A stretch of DNA of 64,000 bases, taken from assembly GCA_030734395.1 (NCBI GenBank), contig JAUZTG010000029.1, positions 6,882,001 to 6,946,000 on the forward strand. Direction: 5' to 3'. The position numbers and the translations under genes were made by a program. Each line of letters opens with the position of its first letter. Position 1 is the stretch's first letter. Source of the stretch: Sarocladium kiliense (lineage: Eukaryota; Ascomycota; Sordariomycetes; Hypocreales; Sarocladiaceae). Under the pieces are notes generated by a model, which was given only the letters and a program-made list of their open reading frames with translations, was not told the origin of the DNA and did no database searches. Shown piece after piece: positions 33,827 through 43,841 of this stretch.

Positions 33827-34863
33827 GATTCGTGATGCCCCGGTGCTTGTGATTTGGAAGCCCAAGGAGTAGAAAGCGACAAGGGAACGTGTCGAAGAGC
33901 TCTAGCTTCTCACATCCGCAAGAAGTCCCGAATAAACGTCAAATCCAAGCGTCCAAGAAACCGCGGACCTATTTATTTAATATACAAGCTATGTAATCAC
34001 ACAGGTAAAGCGCGCCGGATCAGTGATCTTCTCCCACGCGGTTCGTTCGTTGATTGACGCGCTAAATGTGCCAAGAACACCATTGACCCCGAAGCGGATA
34101 CTCATAGGCTCACTTCATGGTCGAGATCGCTCCTCAAGGCTGTGGCGGATTCCATCCGACAGCTTCTTCAATGAACACTTCAACTTCAAGGCAGCAGCCA
34201 CCGCGTGTCCTTCTTTTCGCGGCTAAATGTGGTCTGATGAGGATCTCTGCCTGCTTCTCTGGAAGAGGATGCCTCCAGTCAAAGTAGAGGACAAACGGGC
34301 GGTAAGACAAAGTTGCCAAAGATACAGCCTTTCTCCAGTCATGATCTGTAGATGCAATCACACGAGAGCGTTGCAGCATTTCTAGTTCCGCCGGTGTCGC
34401 GTGGCAAGCTGCTAAATCTTACTACATCAGAACATGGCGCAACATGGGATTCCGAAGCCACCGCTGGGCCATCAAAAAATAAAACGCTTCCTGAATTACA
34501 GTTTTGTACATTCCAGGGACAGCTGTCAAAGGGTCGAGACGCTAATAGTGCGTAAGCCCCATTCCAACCCCTTGAGTAGCGTACGTCTAGCACAGCCTAT
34601 GTGATTCTGAAGCGAGGCAAGATGTGACCTTCATCTTTTCGTTGACCAGAAAGAGCATGATTAATGTTGTTCAAATCAATGACTAATGTCACATTACGTA
34701 CCCCAAGACATCCAGCCTGACAATCTTCAGTTTTGTATATGAACCTTGCGCAGAACCATACAAGCGACCTTCCTCGTAGTCAAAGACACCGTACCGTGAA
34801 ATGTTCTGCAGCGACTGACCTTATAGTCCGTCCGAAACGTCGCCCAGTCTTCCAGGTTCCTCT
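33827..34863. other. Intergenic
   Basis: This 1.04-kb stretch lies between two leftward genes. It contains the promoter of the Thr-rich protein, with an A/T-rich TATA-like stretch at about 33970-33990. No gene is seen. Confidence 0.6.
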
Positions 34864-35925
34864 TCAGACACACTGGGAGTAGTACTGGTTGCTGGCCTTG
34901 CAAGTGCCCTCGGCGCAACAAGTTGGTCCGGCCCATCCCTGGCCACCACATTGTCCCCACATGGCTGCACAGGTCCCACCACTGCCGCCTCCGCTGGATG
35001 GGGGAGGATTGCTGCCACCACTGCTACCACCGCCGCTCCAGACTGCTGGGCCTGGGAAAGGAAAAGACTTATGGCCTCCATAAATAGAGAATTTGGCATA
35101 TGCATCGCTGTCCTTGTAGGCACCAGGGAATTTAACCAGAGGCCCAGGGGTGCCGTTGCCGCCGTTTGTGACACGGACTTGGACACAGGAGACGTAGTGC
35201 TCTGGCTGATTAACATGAGAGCGGTGAATACCTAATACACGTCGTATCAGCTCGGAGCTATATTGAGGAAGGTAATACAGTACGGATCTCTATACTTACC
35301 AATATGCTCAAAGCGCATAAGGTACTCTCCACTTGGAGTCCCAACAGGGATCTTAGCGGCGATCCAGTTTCGATCCCATGTGCACCAGGCATTGGTAGTA
35401 AAGTCACCGCCATTATTGCACACGCCCTCCTGGAAGATTTTGAACCAGTCGCCGGAGCCGTCGTAGTTCTTAACGTTATCTCCTGGGGCACGAGACATGT
35501 AGACAAGACCGGGGCCTGTTCGAACCTGTTAGCATAATCCGCCTCAATCAACATCAGCCATGCTGATATCCCTTCCACAAGTGTGTTGATTTGGACCACA
35601 TACCTGGGTGTTGCATCGTAGCACCAACGCCGAGGCGGACGCGAACCTCACTACCAGCAGCAGCGGTCAGGACATCAGTGCTGCCAGCCTTGGAAGCTGC
35701 GCCCTGATTGCATCGGATATCAGGTCCATCAGCGTGGGAGTTGTCCCGGATGTCTGCGGCCGGGTTGCTAGAGAACTTGATAGGGTTGTACTTGGTAGCA
35801 CGGGTAAAGTCTCTAATGTACTGAAAGGATCTTCCAGCCTGGCCATTGCTAACGGTGGCATCGAAGAAGTAGTGCGCGGACGCTAAAGGGGCGACGGCTC
35901 CCACAAGAATAGTAGAGAGCTTCAT
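34864..35925 (-). CDS. AA9 lytic polysaccharide monooxygenase with CBM1
   Basis: Three exons (35925-35604, 35515-35300, 35231-34864; introns 88 and 68 nt) give 301 residues. The signal peptide MKLSTILVGAVAPLASA is followed directly by His (HYFFDATV), the copper-brace N-terminal His essential for the family. Other AA9 features are IRCNQG, the second copper His in ATMQHPG, GLVYMSRAPGD, and the stretch GIHRSHVNQPEHYVSCVQVRV with the conserved active-site Gln and His. A Gly/Ser/Pro linker leads to a CBM1 (MWGQCGGQGWAGPTCC, ending NQYYSQCV). AA9 enzymes oxidatively cleave cellulose and some hemicelluloses outside the cell using Cu and H2O2 or O2. Confidence 0.95.
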
Positions 35926-37954
35926 GATCGAAAACGGTAAGAAGGTTGGATGAGAAGCACGAGTCTCTCTGGAGTCAGAGTGCTGAAAAAGATGGGAATA
36001 CTGGCGGCGAATATAGCCTTGATATCTCTGGCCACATGCCGGTCTTTATATACACGAGCAGACTTATCTAAACCTCATGATCTTCTGTTTAAAACTCGCG
36101 ATAGGAAAGGTGCGTTGCCTCATTTCGGCTCGTCTTCCACATGTCGGTCGCGGGAGGCTGTCCCTCACTGGAGAAATGAGTTTATCACAATTCCACCATA
36201 TAGACTCATAGAATAAAGTATCTAGCGCATCGGGGAATCTAACGGGTCAGACAATTGTCCGTCCCAAGCGCCAGGGACCTTTGCCCAGCCTGCGGCGGGA
36301 GCCTATCAAGGTCCTCCAATCATGTAACGGGCCATGCGCGAGTCTAACACTTACATGCGAATGCAACGTAGAACATGATCCGGAGAAAAAAGAGAACTAA
36401 CAGAAAGAAGCATAGATTCCGCGAATGAGAAATGGGTTTCCGGAGAGTCGCCCGTAGGGGAATTATAGGGTCAGGTTAGCAAATCTCCGTCGGGTGTGCC
36501 GTAGTGGTGGGATGAAGTGAGAAACTCCTCAACATGCTGCATTAATGACAGCAAGTCGCGTGAATCCCTGTCTTCTTTCGAGTCTTCCCTTGAATATTCG
36601 CATCGCGTCGTGATAGCTCTAGAACCTGGTTGGTACCAGATTTGTTAATCGGAGGGAAATTGGCCGTTTCGATTTGCTCTTACTGGCTCTGTTTGAAGCC
36701 CCCGTTCAAGTCTTCCTGTAATCCACCAATAGTAGCTTCATCACGCCACTGTTTCTTGGCCCAATCCTCGGCTTTGCTCTACAAGCCACACCAAGCCTTG
36801 TGGTCTGGTGACCCGTCGACTTCGTTGTGGGGTTTATGCGAATGCCTCTCGCAGGAACCTACAGCGCGCAGCCTATCCTCAAGTTCATGCTCCGCTGCCA
36901 CCGAACATGCCAAGCATAATCTCAGTACACCCAGAAACCCAACCGTCTACGGCTGATCTGGTTCGGTCCAGCAGCCTCCGTACTCGTCAGCTTACCATCC
37001 TTCAGAACCTTCGACTCCGACTCGGATCGAGATACTCTTATGTTCTAATTAGCTTGGAAATTAGTCCGTGGACGCTTCGAATCATACCTCATCCGAGTGC
37101 AAGAGTTCTAGGAGAAGGTAAGAAAAGAATAGCGCATTGTATCAGACGGCGCGAAGCTGGAGTACTTGGACGCATTCCAATGTCTTACTGACATGCCTTC
37201 TATTTCGGCTTGAACGGCTCAATGTATGATGACTTTGCCTGGGTGCACAGCTTCGTGGCCCATGACAGTAGGGTCTTGAGTGCATGCCCAAGGTTACCGG
37301 TTGAACTTAACCCTAACCAGTATCCATGGCACGCGGAAAGGCACTATTCTTAGCCTGGCAGCGACGGTTCCTCTCCATATTCGAGATGTACGTTCAGTGA
37401 ATGTGTAATAATAACGGCATGGTAGCGTTAGTCTGAGCATCATGAAATGTTCATATCCATATCGCACCAATATGAGTCCAGCTTCTCAGATCTCGAGATG
37501 CAAAGATAGAATGTGTGCAATCCCCCGAGCGCCAATTAAAGTCATGTCAAGCATGGATGAAGTAGTACTTAACAACAAAGAGACTAGTGCGTTTCATAAG
37601 CATAGGCGAGGCACAGCTCGCTGATGCTATTTAATTGTTCGTTTTAGCCTACAATTTAGTTTTCATGTATTGCTAGTCTTGTTTTTAATATAAAGGAAAA
37701 TAATATACTTTACGAGCTTAGTTCAGCTAACATACATACATAAATATATTTAAGTGATCAGCACCACCAGTTTACTAACCAATATAGTATCTGACTGTGT
37801 ATTCTGCCGAGCCGGGAGCAGGAAGCCTTAGGATATATCTATATAAACTTTGATTTATAATCTATAAGAGTATCCTTTATACAGGCAAGCTTGCTAGTAT
37901 AGAGCACGGAAGATATACATGTCTACAAGTCTTACGTAGATATCATTTGCATAC
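35926..37954. other. Gene-poor interval with an AT-rich core
   Basis: This 2.03-kb stretch lies between two leftward secreted-protein genes. The part next to the AA9 gene is its promoter. From about 37620 to 37960 the sequence becomes A/T-rich with runs such as ATACATAAATATATTTAAG, suggesting a RIP-decayed or low-complexity relic. No coding sequence is supported. Confidence 0.5.
36044..36052 (-). promoter_or_regulatory. TATA box of the AA9 gene
   Basis: TATATAAAG reads leftwards 120-127 bp upstream of the AA9 ATG. It is the only strong TATA element in the near upstream region, consistent with an inducible, highly expressed secreted enzyme. Confidence 0.5.
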
Positions 37955-38565
37955 TTAGTTTGAATCCTTGATCGTAATATCGGCGAAGCCTATATCTTGC
38001 GTCAATGTCTTGCTATTAGCATCGAATAGAATTTCTTACATCGGAACGTCTCAACGCCGTTGGCAGCAGATAGCAAATCAGGGCATTGGTAATCCTGAGG
38101 ATCGGGAACGCGCTCGCACGAGCCAAGGGAATTCATGTCCGTGTCATATAGACCATAACTACCCGAATCCTCGTCTTTATACAAGGCTATCATGTGTCAG
38201 TATTACCTTCTAATAAAGATTCATATATGCGTACTCATGTGCATCTTCTCATGGGGACCATTGAATAGGTTGTTGTTGTCATCATTGATCTCAAAACGTG
38301 TGATGTCCCAGTCAGGAACCGCCTTAGATATGTCGCAGCCATCACACGCAAAACCTCCGTGGGATGCATCGTTATCGTATCCACCAGTTACGGAGATTGA
38401 GTGCACGACATCATCACAAGACGGAGGATTGTTGAAGAAGGTGGTGGATACGGTGAGTGCAGGATCGGGGAATTGGTTCTCCGATGATGCGAATATGCTG
38501 AAGTCAGCTGCAGCAGGTCGCACCGCCAGAAGCGTAGCAGCAATAGTTCCAGTAGTGAAGTGCAT
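37955..38565 (-). CDS. Small secreted six-cysteine protein (effector-like)
   Basis: Three exons (38565-38235, 38186-38040, 37989-37955; introns 48 and 50 nt) give 170 residues. A signal peptide (MHFTTGTIAATLLAVRPAAA) is followed by a mature chain with six cysteines (PPSCDD, FACDGCD, GSCER, YQCPD, FRCFAD) and an acidic composition. Both introns have GTACGC/GTAAGA donors and good branch points (CTGACAC, GCTAATA), and the second restores a short C-terminus ADITIKDSN. I recognise no family. Size, secretion, even cysteine number and the gene-sparse, AT-rich setting fit a candidate effector or cell-surface protein. No function can be assigned. Confidence 0.75.
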
Positions 38566-39756
38566 GTTGCGGATATGTGTGAGTGATACTTGCTATTTGG
38601 TGTCGATTGTTGAGGGTGTTGAAGACAAAGTTGATGTCAGGACTGAAAGAAAGTAAAGTAGGAGAGGATAGGCGCTAAATACTTCGAGTCCAGGCTCAGG
38701 CGCGTAGTACATGATTGATATATGCCGGTCGATCACTCGTGTGATCTGTCGTCATGCGCGAATGCCTTACATCATGATGTCTCGCATCACGAATAAGTCA
38801 ATGTGTATTCTCCACGATGACGCTCGCATTTACTTAGCTTTCGAGATAGCCCGAATCTCTTAGTGTAGGATTCAAAGGATCGTAGAGGAACTAACTGTGG
38901 CCTAACAGTAACCCGTTGTTGATCGCCGACCTTGCGAGATAGGCGCAAACTAGTGAGCTAGAATTGACTAATTAGTTAGCCGTTCCGATCATGACCTGAC
39001 GGAGGCGGTAGAAGTAGCCCGGACCCGAGATACTAAAATCCGAATCGACAGCAGAAAGATGAAATCCATAGCAGACTCTGGAATGAGGAAGATAGGTTAA
39101 TGGAATGTTCACAAAGGACGCTATAGTGGAGCTCAGCATTAATGGAAACAATAATCAGACCTATCAGTCAAGGACGAGTATAAGCTCGTATGAATTATAT
39201 ATCAGATTAGAGAGATGCATAAACTATTATTGTCGTATACATTCACTGAGATGAGATGCCGTCGCCGCGCGGCGCTGTCTTCACACGATCCAGACGGAGA
39301 CGGAGATGGTCGGCAATCCGTGAGCAAAGAGACCTGTGGATACTTGATGTCTCGGGTGCAATGACCGCTGCCTCCGTCGCTTAAGGAGTAAATGCAGTTA
39401 ACCTTCATACGGGATCCCTCAGTACAGGGTCTAGAATAGCGTCCTAGCGTCGGGTGAAACGGTGTCCGCCCGGCAGGAGGTCGACATCGAGGTCGACGTC
39501 CAAGTCGCCCTTGAAGGCATCCGCGTCCTTTGCTGTCTACGCAGCAATCCAAGCCTCCAAGGGGAGCCACTGAAATGAGATGGCGACTTCGAGTTGTAGC
39601 AGTTCGAGACGGTGCATGGGACCGCCAGACTTACCGGGTCCACGAGCGAGTAGGCTGTTCTCGAGGAAAGCAAAACCCAAACGTTCAAAGCTCAAAATAG
39701 TGGCGGTCACAGCTTGGATCGCTTCTTTGGAGAGCTCGTGAGCTGTTTCGGTACCG

Positions 39757-39835
39757 AAAAGGGGGTGGAAGGCCCGAGGAGGATGAGGGCCATGGTCATA
39801 GCAGGCGGAGAGGATTCTTCCCCCCGCCCCCCGGG
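39757..39835 (-). repeat. Left arm of a perfect 79-bp inverted repeat
   Basis: The reverse complement of this segment is identical to 40650-40728 over 79 bp. Read leftwards it begins CCCGGGGGGCGGGGGG and ends CCACCCCCTTTT. Each arm contains an ATG-initiated frame MTMALILLGPSTPF reading outward. The two arms are separated by 814 bp. Confidence 0.9.
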
Positions 39836-40649
39836 CTGTGGAGCGCTTCCATTGCTAGAAGACCTAAGGATCGTCCTACAAGGAACGTTCTCAAAGACAC
39901 TGATCCGCAGAAAAATAGTGGGCGCCTTTACCTACCTGAGATTCGGAGCCTTGTCCTACAACAAACTACGTCATTTTAGATTCCCGGGATTAATAAACTC
40001 CCCTGAAAGTACCTTTGAGATACACTAGGAGATAAGCAAATTTAGAATCATATTACCTACGGTGGTTGACTCAGCAAACCCTCTTGTCTGCTGCATTTAG
40101 GGCAGGCATGGGGCGTTCTATTGTGGTTAACAGTAGCCCCAATCTAGGTATCTGCGAATGCTGAATGTGTCTTCCAGCTTCGTTCACAAGTATTAATTAT
40201 ACATGATAGGATTTAAATCACACGATGACGGTGCAAAATTGCAGGCATCTCGAATAATAAAAGCTGTTTGTTTGAAGTTGCTTGTCCGCATGTGCTAATA
40301 AAGCCTTCTCATTTCGAACAACTCTATTCCTTTACATGTCCATCGCAGGAATTCAAGACATTCATACCTTTTTCTTTCTTTCTTCCTTCTTTCTCACAAT
40401 GTTTAACAGGTGGTAGTTGTGGTATTTCGGTCGTTGATGAAGCCTACCGGGTAGCATCCACCAAGTGTCAACGGAAAGGCCCGTGTTTAGAGAAAAATAT
40501 GCAGAGGCATATCAAGGCGACAATGAGCGAACACGATAAAATATCTGTGGGCTTCGATAGAAGTCTAAAATGCTGCGCGGTAACCGGCGACATTAGGACC
40601 TCGGCATCTCGACTTCCAAAGCATCCCGTGACGGCATCCATTGATGAGC

Positions 40650-40728
40650 CCCGGGGGGCGGGGGGAAGAATCCTCTCCGCCTGCTATGACCATGGCCCTC
40701 ATCCTCCTCGGGCCTTCCACCCCCTTTT
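40650..40728 (+). repeat. Right arm of a perfect 79-bp inverted repeat
   Basis: This is the inverted partner of 39757-39835. Just inside the match, the arms differ by one C; just outside, similarity falls off quickly, although the downstream translations share short strings (EAIQAVTAT against ERAVTAAS). This hints that the arms come from an older, larger duplicated unit. Confidence 0.9.
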
Positions 40729-41031
40729 GCCAAAGCTCGTTGCCCTCCCTTCCGAAAGAGCCGTGACAGCAGCGTCAAGCTTGACTCCGGTCGGCAAAGA
40801 CTCCTTGTGCCTCAGTACCTTATCCTTGTGCTTGGTCCACGTCTGCTTTACGCTGGCGGCGGCGCTCAAAATTAGGATCGCTGGACGGTGTAGCCGACCC
40901 GATCCCCGCTGTGGTCATCCTCCATCTTGGAACATTCAATTCCTGGGACCGCCCTAAGTACTTCCTTCTCCACCATTATCAGCTCTTCCAGAAGCCCACG
41001 GACTTCTGCACAAGCTGGTGCAGCATCTCCG

Positions 41032-41442
41032 TTAGCTGACCCCGATGCTGGATCCGGTCTGCTTGTACGAAACGCTGTAGCCGTCCCGGTCGATGCTGCC
41101 TCCCGCTGTCGTGTTGAATCGAACGTGGATCCCGTACGTGCGCAACTCGAAGATCCAGTCCATCCCCATCGGTTCCGCCTCTGGCCTGCCTGTCGTCTGC
41201 GTCATCGAGCGCTCCATCTTGCCCTATACGATTCTGAACGACGTGCCCTGCGCCTCGTCGCGCGCCTCATCCTCGTCCATCTTCGACTGTCTCTGCTCTT
41301 TTGTGGAAGTTATGCGTGCGATCATCTCGTCTTCCGGCTTCAAGTATACTTTGCTGGCCACCAGCATCCGCGCTACCTTGATCACGGCCGGGTAAACGCG
41401 CGTGTAGTAAACCACGTCCTCCAACTCACTATCTTCTTGCAT
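41032..41442 (-). pseudogene. Broken coding remnant with in-frame stop and frameshift
   Basis: One minus-strand frame runs 41442-41032 with a single internal TAG at 41226-41224: upstream VVYYTRVYPAVIKVARMLV, downstream MDWIFELRTYGIHVRFNTT. After the stop at 41032 the likely continuation (QLTEMLHQLVQKSVGFW) is in a different frame. The pattern of LRTYG-x3-RFNTTA followed by a QL-x2-M-x2-LV helix reminds me of a domain found beside RecQ-like helicases in repeat-rich fungal DNA, but this is from memory and weak. It is clearly non-functional as it stands. Confidence 0.45.
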
Positions 41443-41455
41443 CCCTTGTCGTCAC

Positions 41456-41550
41456 ATCTCCTTTTATCTCTCTTATCTATCTGTTTTTGCCTCTACTTAC
41501 CCCTTCTTTTTTTTTCTCTGTCTATCTTTCTCTTTCTATATCCCTTGTTA
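41456..41550 (+). repeat. Pyrimidine-rich low-complexity tract
   Basis: This is an almost pure C/T stretch on the plus strand (TTTTATCTCTCTTATCTATC and similar). A compositionally matching tract lies at 58420-58550, on the far side of the glycoside cluster. Confidence 0.7.
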
Positions 41551-41740
41551 TTCATAAAGCATGCTATTCAGATATCGCAGACATACTCGATACTCATCTC
41601 AACACCCTGAGCTATTTGCAATAGTAAGTTGCTCGGAACCAAGGCCGAAGTCATGAGCATAGAGCTATAGATAATACTGTTTTTTTTTTTGGCTCCTAGG
41701 CTTACAATAATTCTAATTTTAATTCTCCGTTGTCATATAC

Positions 41741-43306
41741 CTATTTTCTCCTCTCCCGGAAAGTGTCCCTCAAGTAGAGGGCAGATCGCTTCGGTGTCCG
41801 CTTCAAGCTTCCACTCTCAAAATCAACATGCACAATTCCGAACTTTGGCTCCAAGCCGGCGGACCATTCTGCGACAAGCACGGTTAGGTTCGAGGGCGTC
41901 ATGCAGAAGATATAGACTATAGACTTACCAAAGTTATCCATCAAAGTCCATACGTAGTAACCCTGGACATCCACACCATCTTCATAAATGCTACGGGAAA
42001 TGGCATCTAAGTAGAGACCTAGGTATCGTTCACGAAACTTGTCATCTACAGCCACGTCGACATCTTCCTCACCAGGACATGGGCACCCGTTCTCGGTGAC
42101 GATTACGGGAAGACCGTATCGTTTCCAGACCCAGTTCATTAACTTCCTGAAACCTTCGGGAGCCACGCGCAGCCACTCAAACTGTGACGCGGGACCAATT
42201 TCCACACCGTCCTTGTTGACGGATCTTTCCTCGATGTTGCCTGTCCAGTCATCTTCGGCAGGAGGATCTAACAAAGCGCGTGCAAACTTGGTTGAGTAGT
42301 GATTCATGCCGTAAAAGGCATTGATGGGCGCCGTTTCTTTGAGGAGGGCACGCTCTTCCTCTGTGAATTCTGGCAAACGATCGCCAAGATACGACTTCAT
42401 CGATGAAGGGTAGTCCTTGCCGAGGAAAATAGGGTCTCCGAACCAACCAATATAGAACTCGAGTCTGCGCTGAGCGGCGTCGACATCAGCAGGACTGTCT
42501 GAGTAGGGCTCATAAAAGTGGCCGTTGAGCACAATAGAGATGACGCCCTGATGCTTCTTCTGAAAAACTGTAGCATAGAGCTTGGCGACGTGAGCGTGTG
42601 CCAAAATCAGCGTATGGCCCACGCGCCACGGCTCACGCTTGGTATCGAACCCGTCATGGACTCGATGTCCTGGGGCGAGGGTGCCGTTGAGATGGCCGAA
42701 GATGGAGATGATGTAGGGTTCGTTGAAAGAGATCCATTTCTTGACCCTACCGCCGAAGCGCTCAAAACACACTTGAGCGTAGCGCAGGAAATCAGGCAGG
42801 AATTCACCGGGATTGAGAAAGGCTTTGTAGTTATCGTAAAGAGCCTGCGGGGCATCCCAATGGTACAGCGTGACGACAGGCTCGATACCCCGAGCCAGTA
42901 GCTTGTCGATGAGGTTGTTGTAGAAGGCAATGCCCTTCTCATTGACGGGAGTGTCACGGCCACCTAGAGGGATAATCCTGGTCCAGGCTATCGAAAAGCG
43001 GTAGACATCAACGCCCAGTGAGCTCATGAGGTCAATATCCTCGTCCACGCGGTTATAGTGGTCGCACGCAATGTCGCCGTTCTGCCCATTAGTGCGCGAC
43101 GGCTCTCGATGGGTGAAGTTGTCCCATATAGATTCTCCCTTGCCATCCTGGGCGGCGGCGCCTTCGACTTGGTACGCAGCGGTAGCGGTGCCCCATTGGA
43201 ATTCCTTGGGGAGAGGAAGGCTTTCCACGGCGAAATCATGACCTGTGGATTGACTATAGGTGTTAACCAGGTTGCTGGCCTGGAACATGAACTCTTCGTT
43301 GGCCAT
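41741..43306 (-). CDS. Intracellular GH1 beta-glycosidase
   Basis: Two exons (43306-41929, 41868-41741; 60-nt intron with GTAAGT donor, joining MDNF to EWSAGLEPKFG) give 501 residues. It is a complete (beta/alpha)8 GH1 enzyme: EFQWGTATAAYQVEG at the start, the acid/base Glu in FNEP, the nucleophile Glu in VTENG, and the C-terminal EWSAGLEPKFGIVHVDF that closes the sugar-binding pocket. There is no signal peptide, so action is cytosolic. GH1 enzymes hydrolyse beta-glucosides and often beta-galactosides and beta-fucosides. It shares a 535-bp divergent promoter with a GH78 alpha-L-rhamnosidase, so both probably act on the same imported rhamnose-containing glycoside. Confidence 0.95.
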   Translation of the reverse strand: MANEEFMFQASNLVNTYSQSTGHDFAVESLPLPKEFQWGTATAAYQVEGAAAQDGKGESIWDNFTHREPSRTNGQNGDIACDHYNRVDEDIDLMSSLGVDVYRFSIAWTRIIPLGGRDTPVNEKGIAFYNNLIDKLLARGIEPVVTLYHWDAPQALYDNYKAFLNPGEFLPDFLRYAQVCFERFGGRVKKWISFNEPYIISIFGHLNGTLAPGHRVHDGFDTKREPWRVGHTLILAHAHVAKLYATVFQKKHQGVISIVLNGHFYEPYSDSPADVDAAQRRLEFYIGWFGDPIFLGKDYPSSMKSYLGDRLPEFTEEERALLKETAPINAFYGMNHYSTKFARALLDPPAEDDWTGNIEERSVNKDGVEIGPASQFEWLRVAPEGFRKLMNWVWKRYGLPVIVTENGCPCPGEEDVDVAVDDKFRERYLGLYLDAISRSIYEDGVDVQGYYVWTLMDNFGKSIVYIFCMTPSNLTVLVAEWSAGLEPKFGIVHVDFESGSLKRTPKRSALYLRDTFRERRK

Positions 43307-43841
43307 GTTGAAGGGGTTCAACGAAGCCGAGTAGATGTCTACACCAACGTTGACAATGCTGTTTGGAAACGTCGAAGAATAGGGACTGGTTGTTGGAAAT
43401 GCGGTGCTTCATTTAGAGGATCATGCTTTACGCGACAACTAGCTAGGACCCTGAGACACAGTTGATCGAGAGACCACTCAGTTCAATTCCGACGCCGAGG
43501 CGGGATTGAAGTGGACCATGCGTCCCCCGTACGTATCCCTCCTCCACTACTCCGCATAATCTGTTTAAATGACTCGTTCTTCTTGTCGCGTCTTAGTCTT
43601 TCTTGATTCCCCGGTTCTCTGTCAATCCCCGGCCATGATCTCCCCTACCCCTCGGGGAAGGTCTGACAACGAGGGGCGCGCTCGGGACAATGATGCACCA
43701 AGGCCTGACTTCACTGTGAGCCCTGTTCTCCGACCGACAAAGCCATTCCCGCGCCCCTTAAATACTGACCAAACGCAAAAGAGCTTACCTGCAGAAAGAA
43801 GAAAAATACAGATAGATTGACTGAGTTTAATTCCAGCGGCC
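43307..43841. promoter_or_regulatory. Bidirectional promoter, GH1 and GH78 genes
   Basis: This 535-bp divergent region should set joint expression of the two glycosidases. It contains a dense CCG/CGG patch at 43490-43504 (CCGACGCCGAGGCGGG), suitable for a Zn2Cys6 regulator, overlapping the 14-mer GGCGGGATTGAAGT at 43499-43512. A near-identical 14-mer lies upstream of the saponin-hydrolase-like gene. The weak TTAAATAC element near 43758 faces GH78. Confidence 0.55.

Larger units (their letters stand above)
38566..41740. other. Degenerate 3.2-kb region with decayed coding relics
   Basis: No intact gene is found. The region holds fragmentary protein-like frames on the minus strand around 39430-39750 (for example SKEAIQAVTATILSFERLG, followed by FKGDLDVDLDVDLLPGG in another frame), a perfect 79-bp inverted repeat, a broken remnant at 41032-41442, and a pyrimidine-rich low-complexity tract at 41456-41550. 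This is the look of a decayed repeat or gene graveyard at the left edge of the glycoside cluster. Confidence 0.6.

Noticed and set aside
40268..41610. Two long plus-strand frames (229 and 227 codons) in the degenerate region
   Set aside because: They are low-complexity and Ser/Leu-rich, cross the inverted repeat and a C/T tract, and run antisense to a better protein-like remnant.
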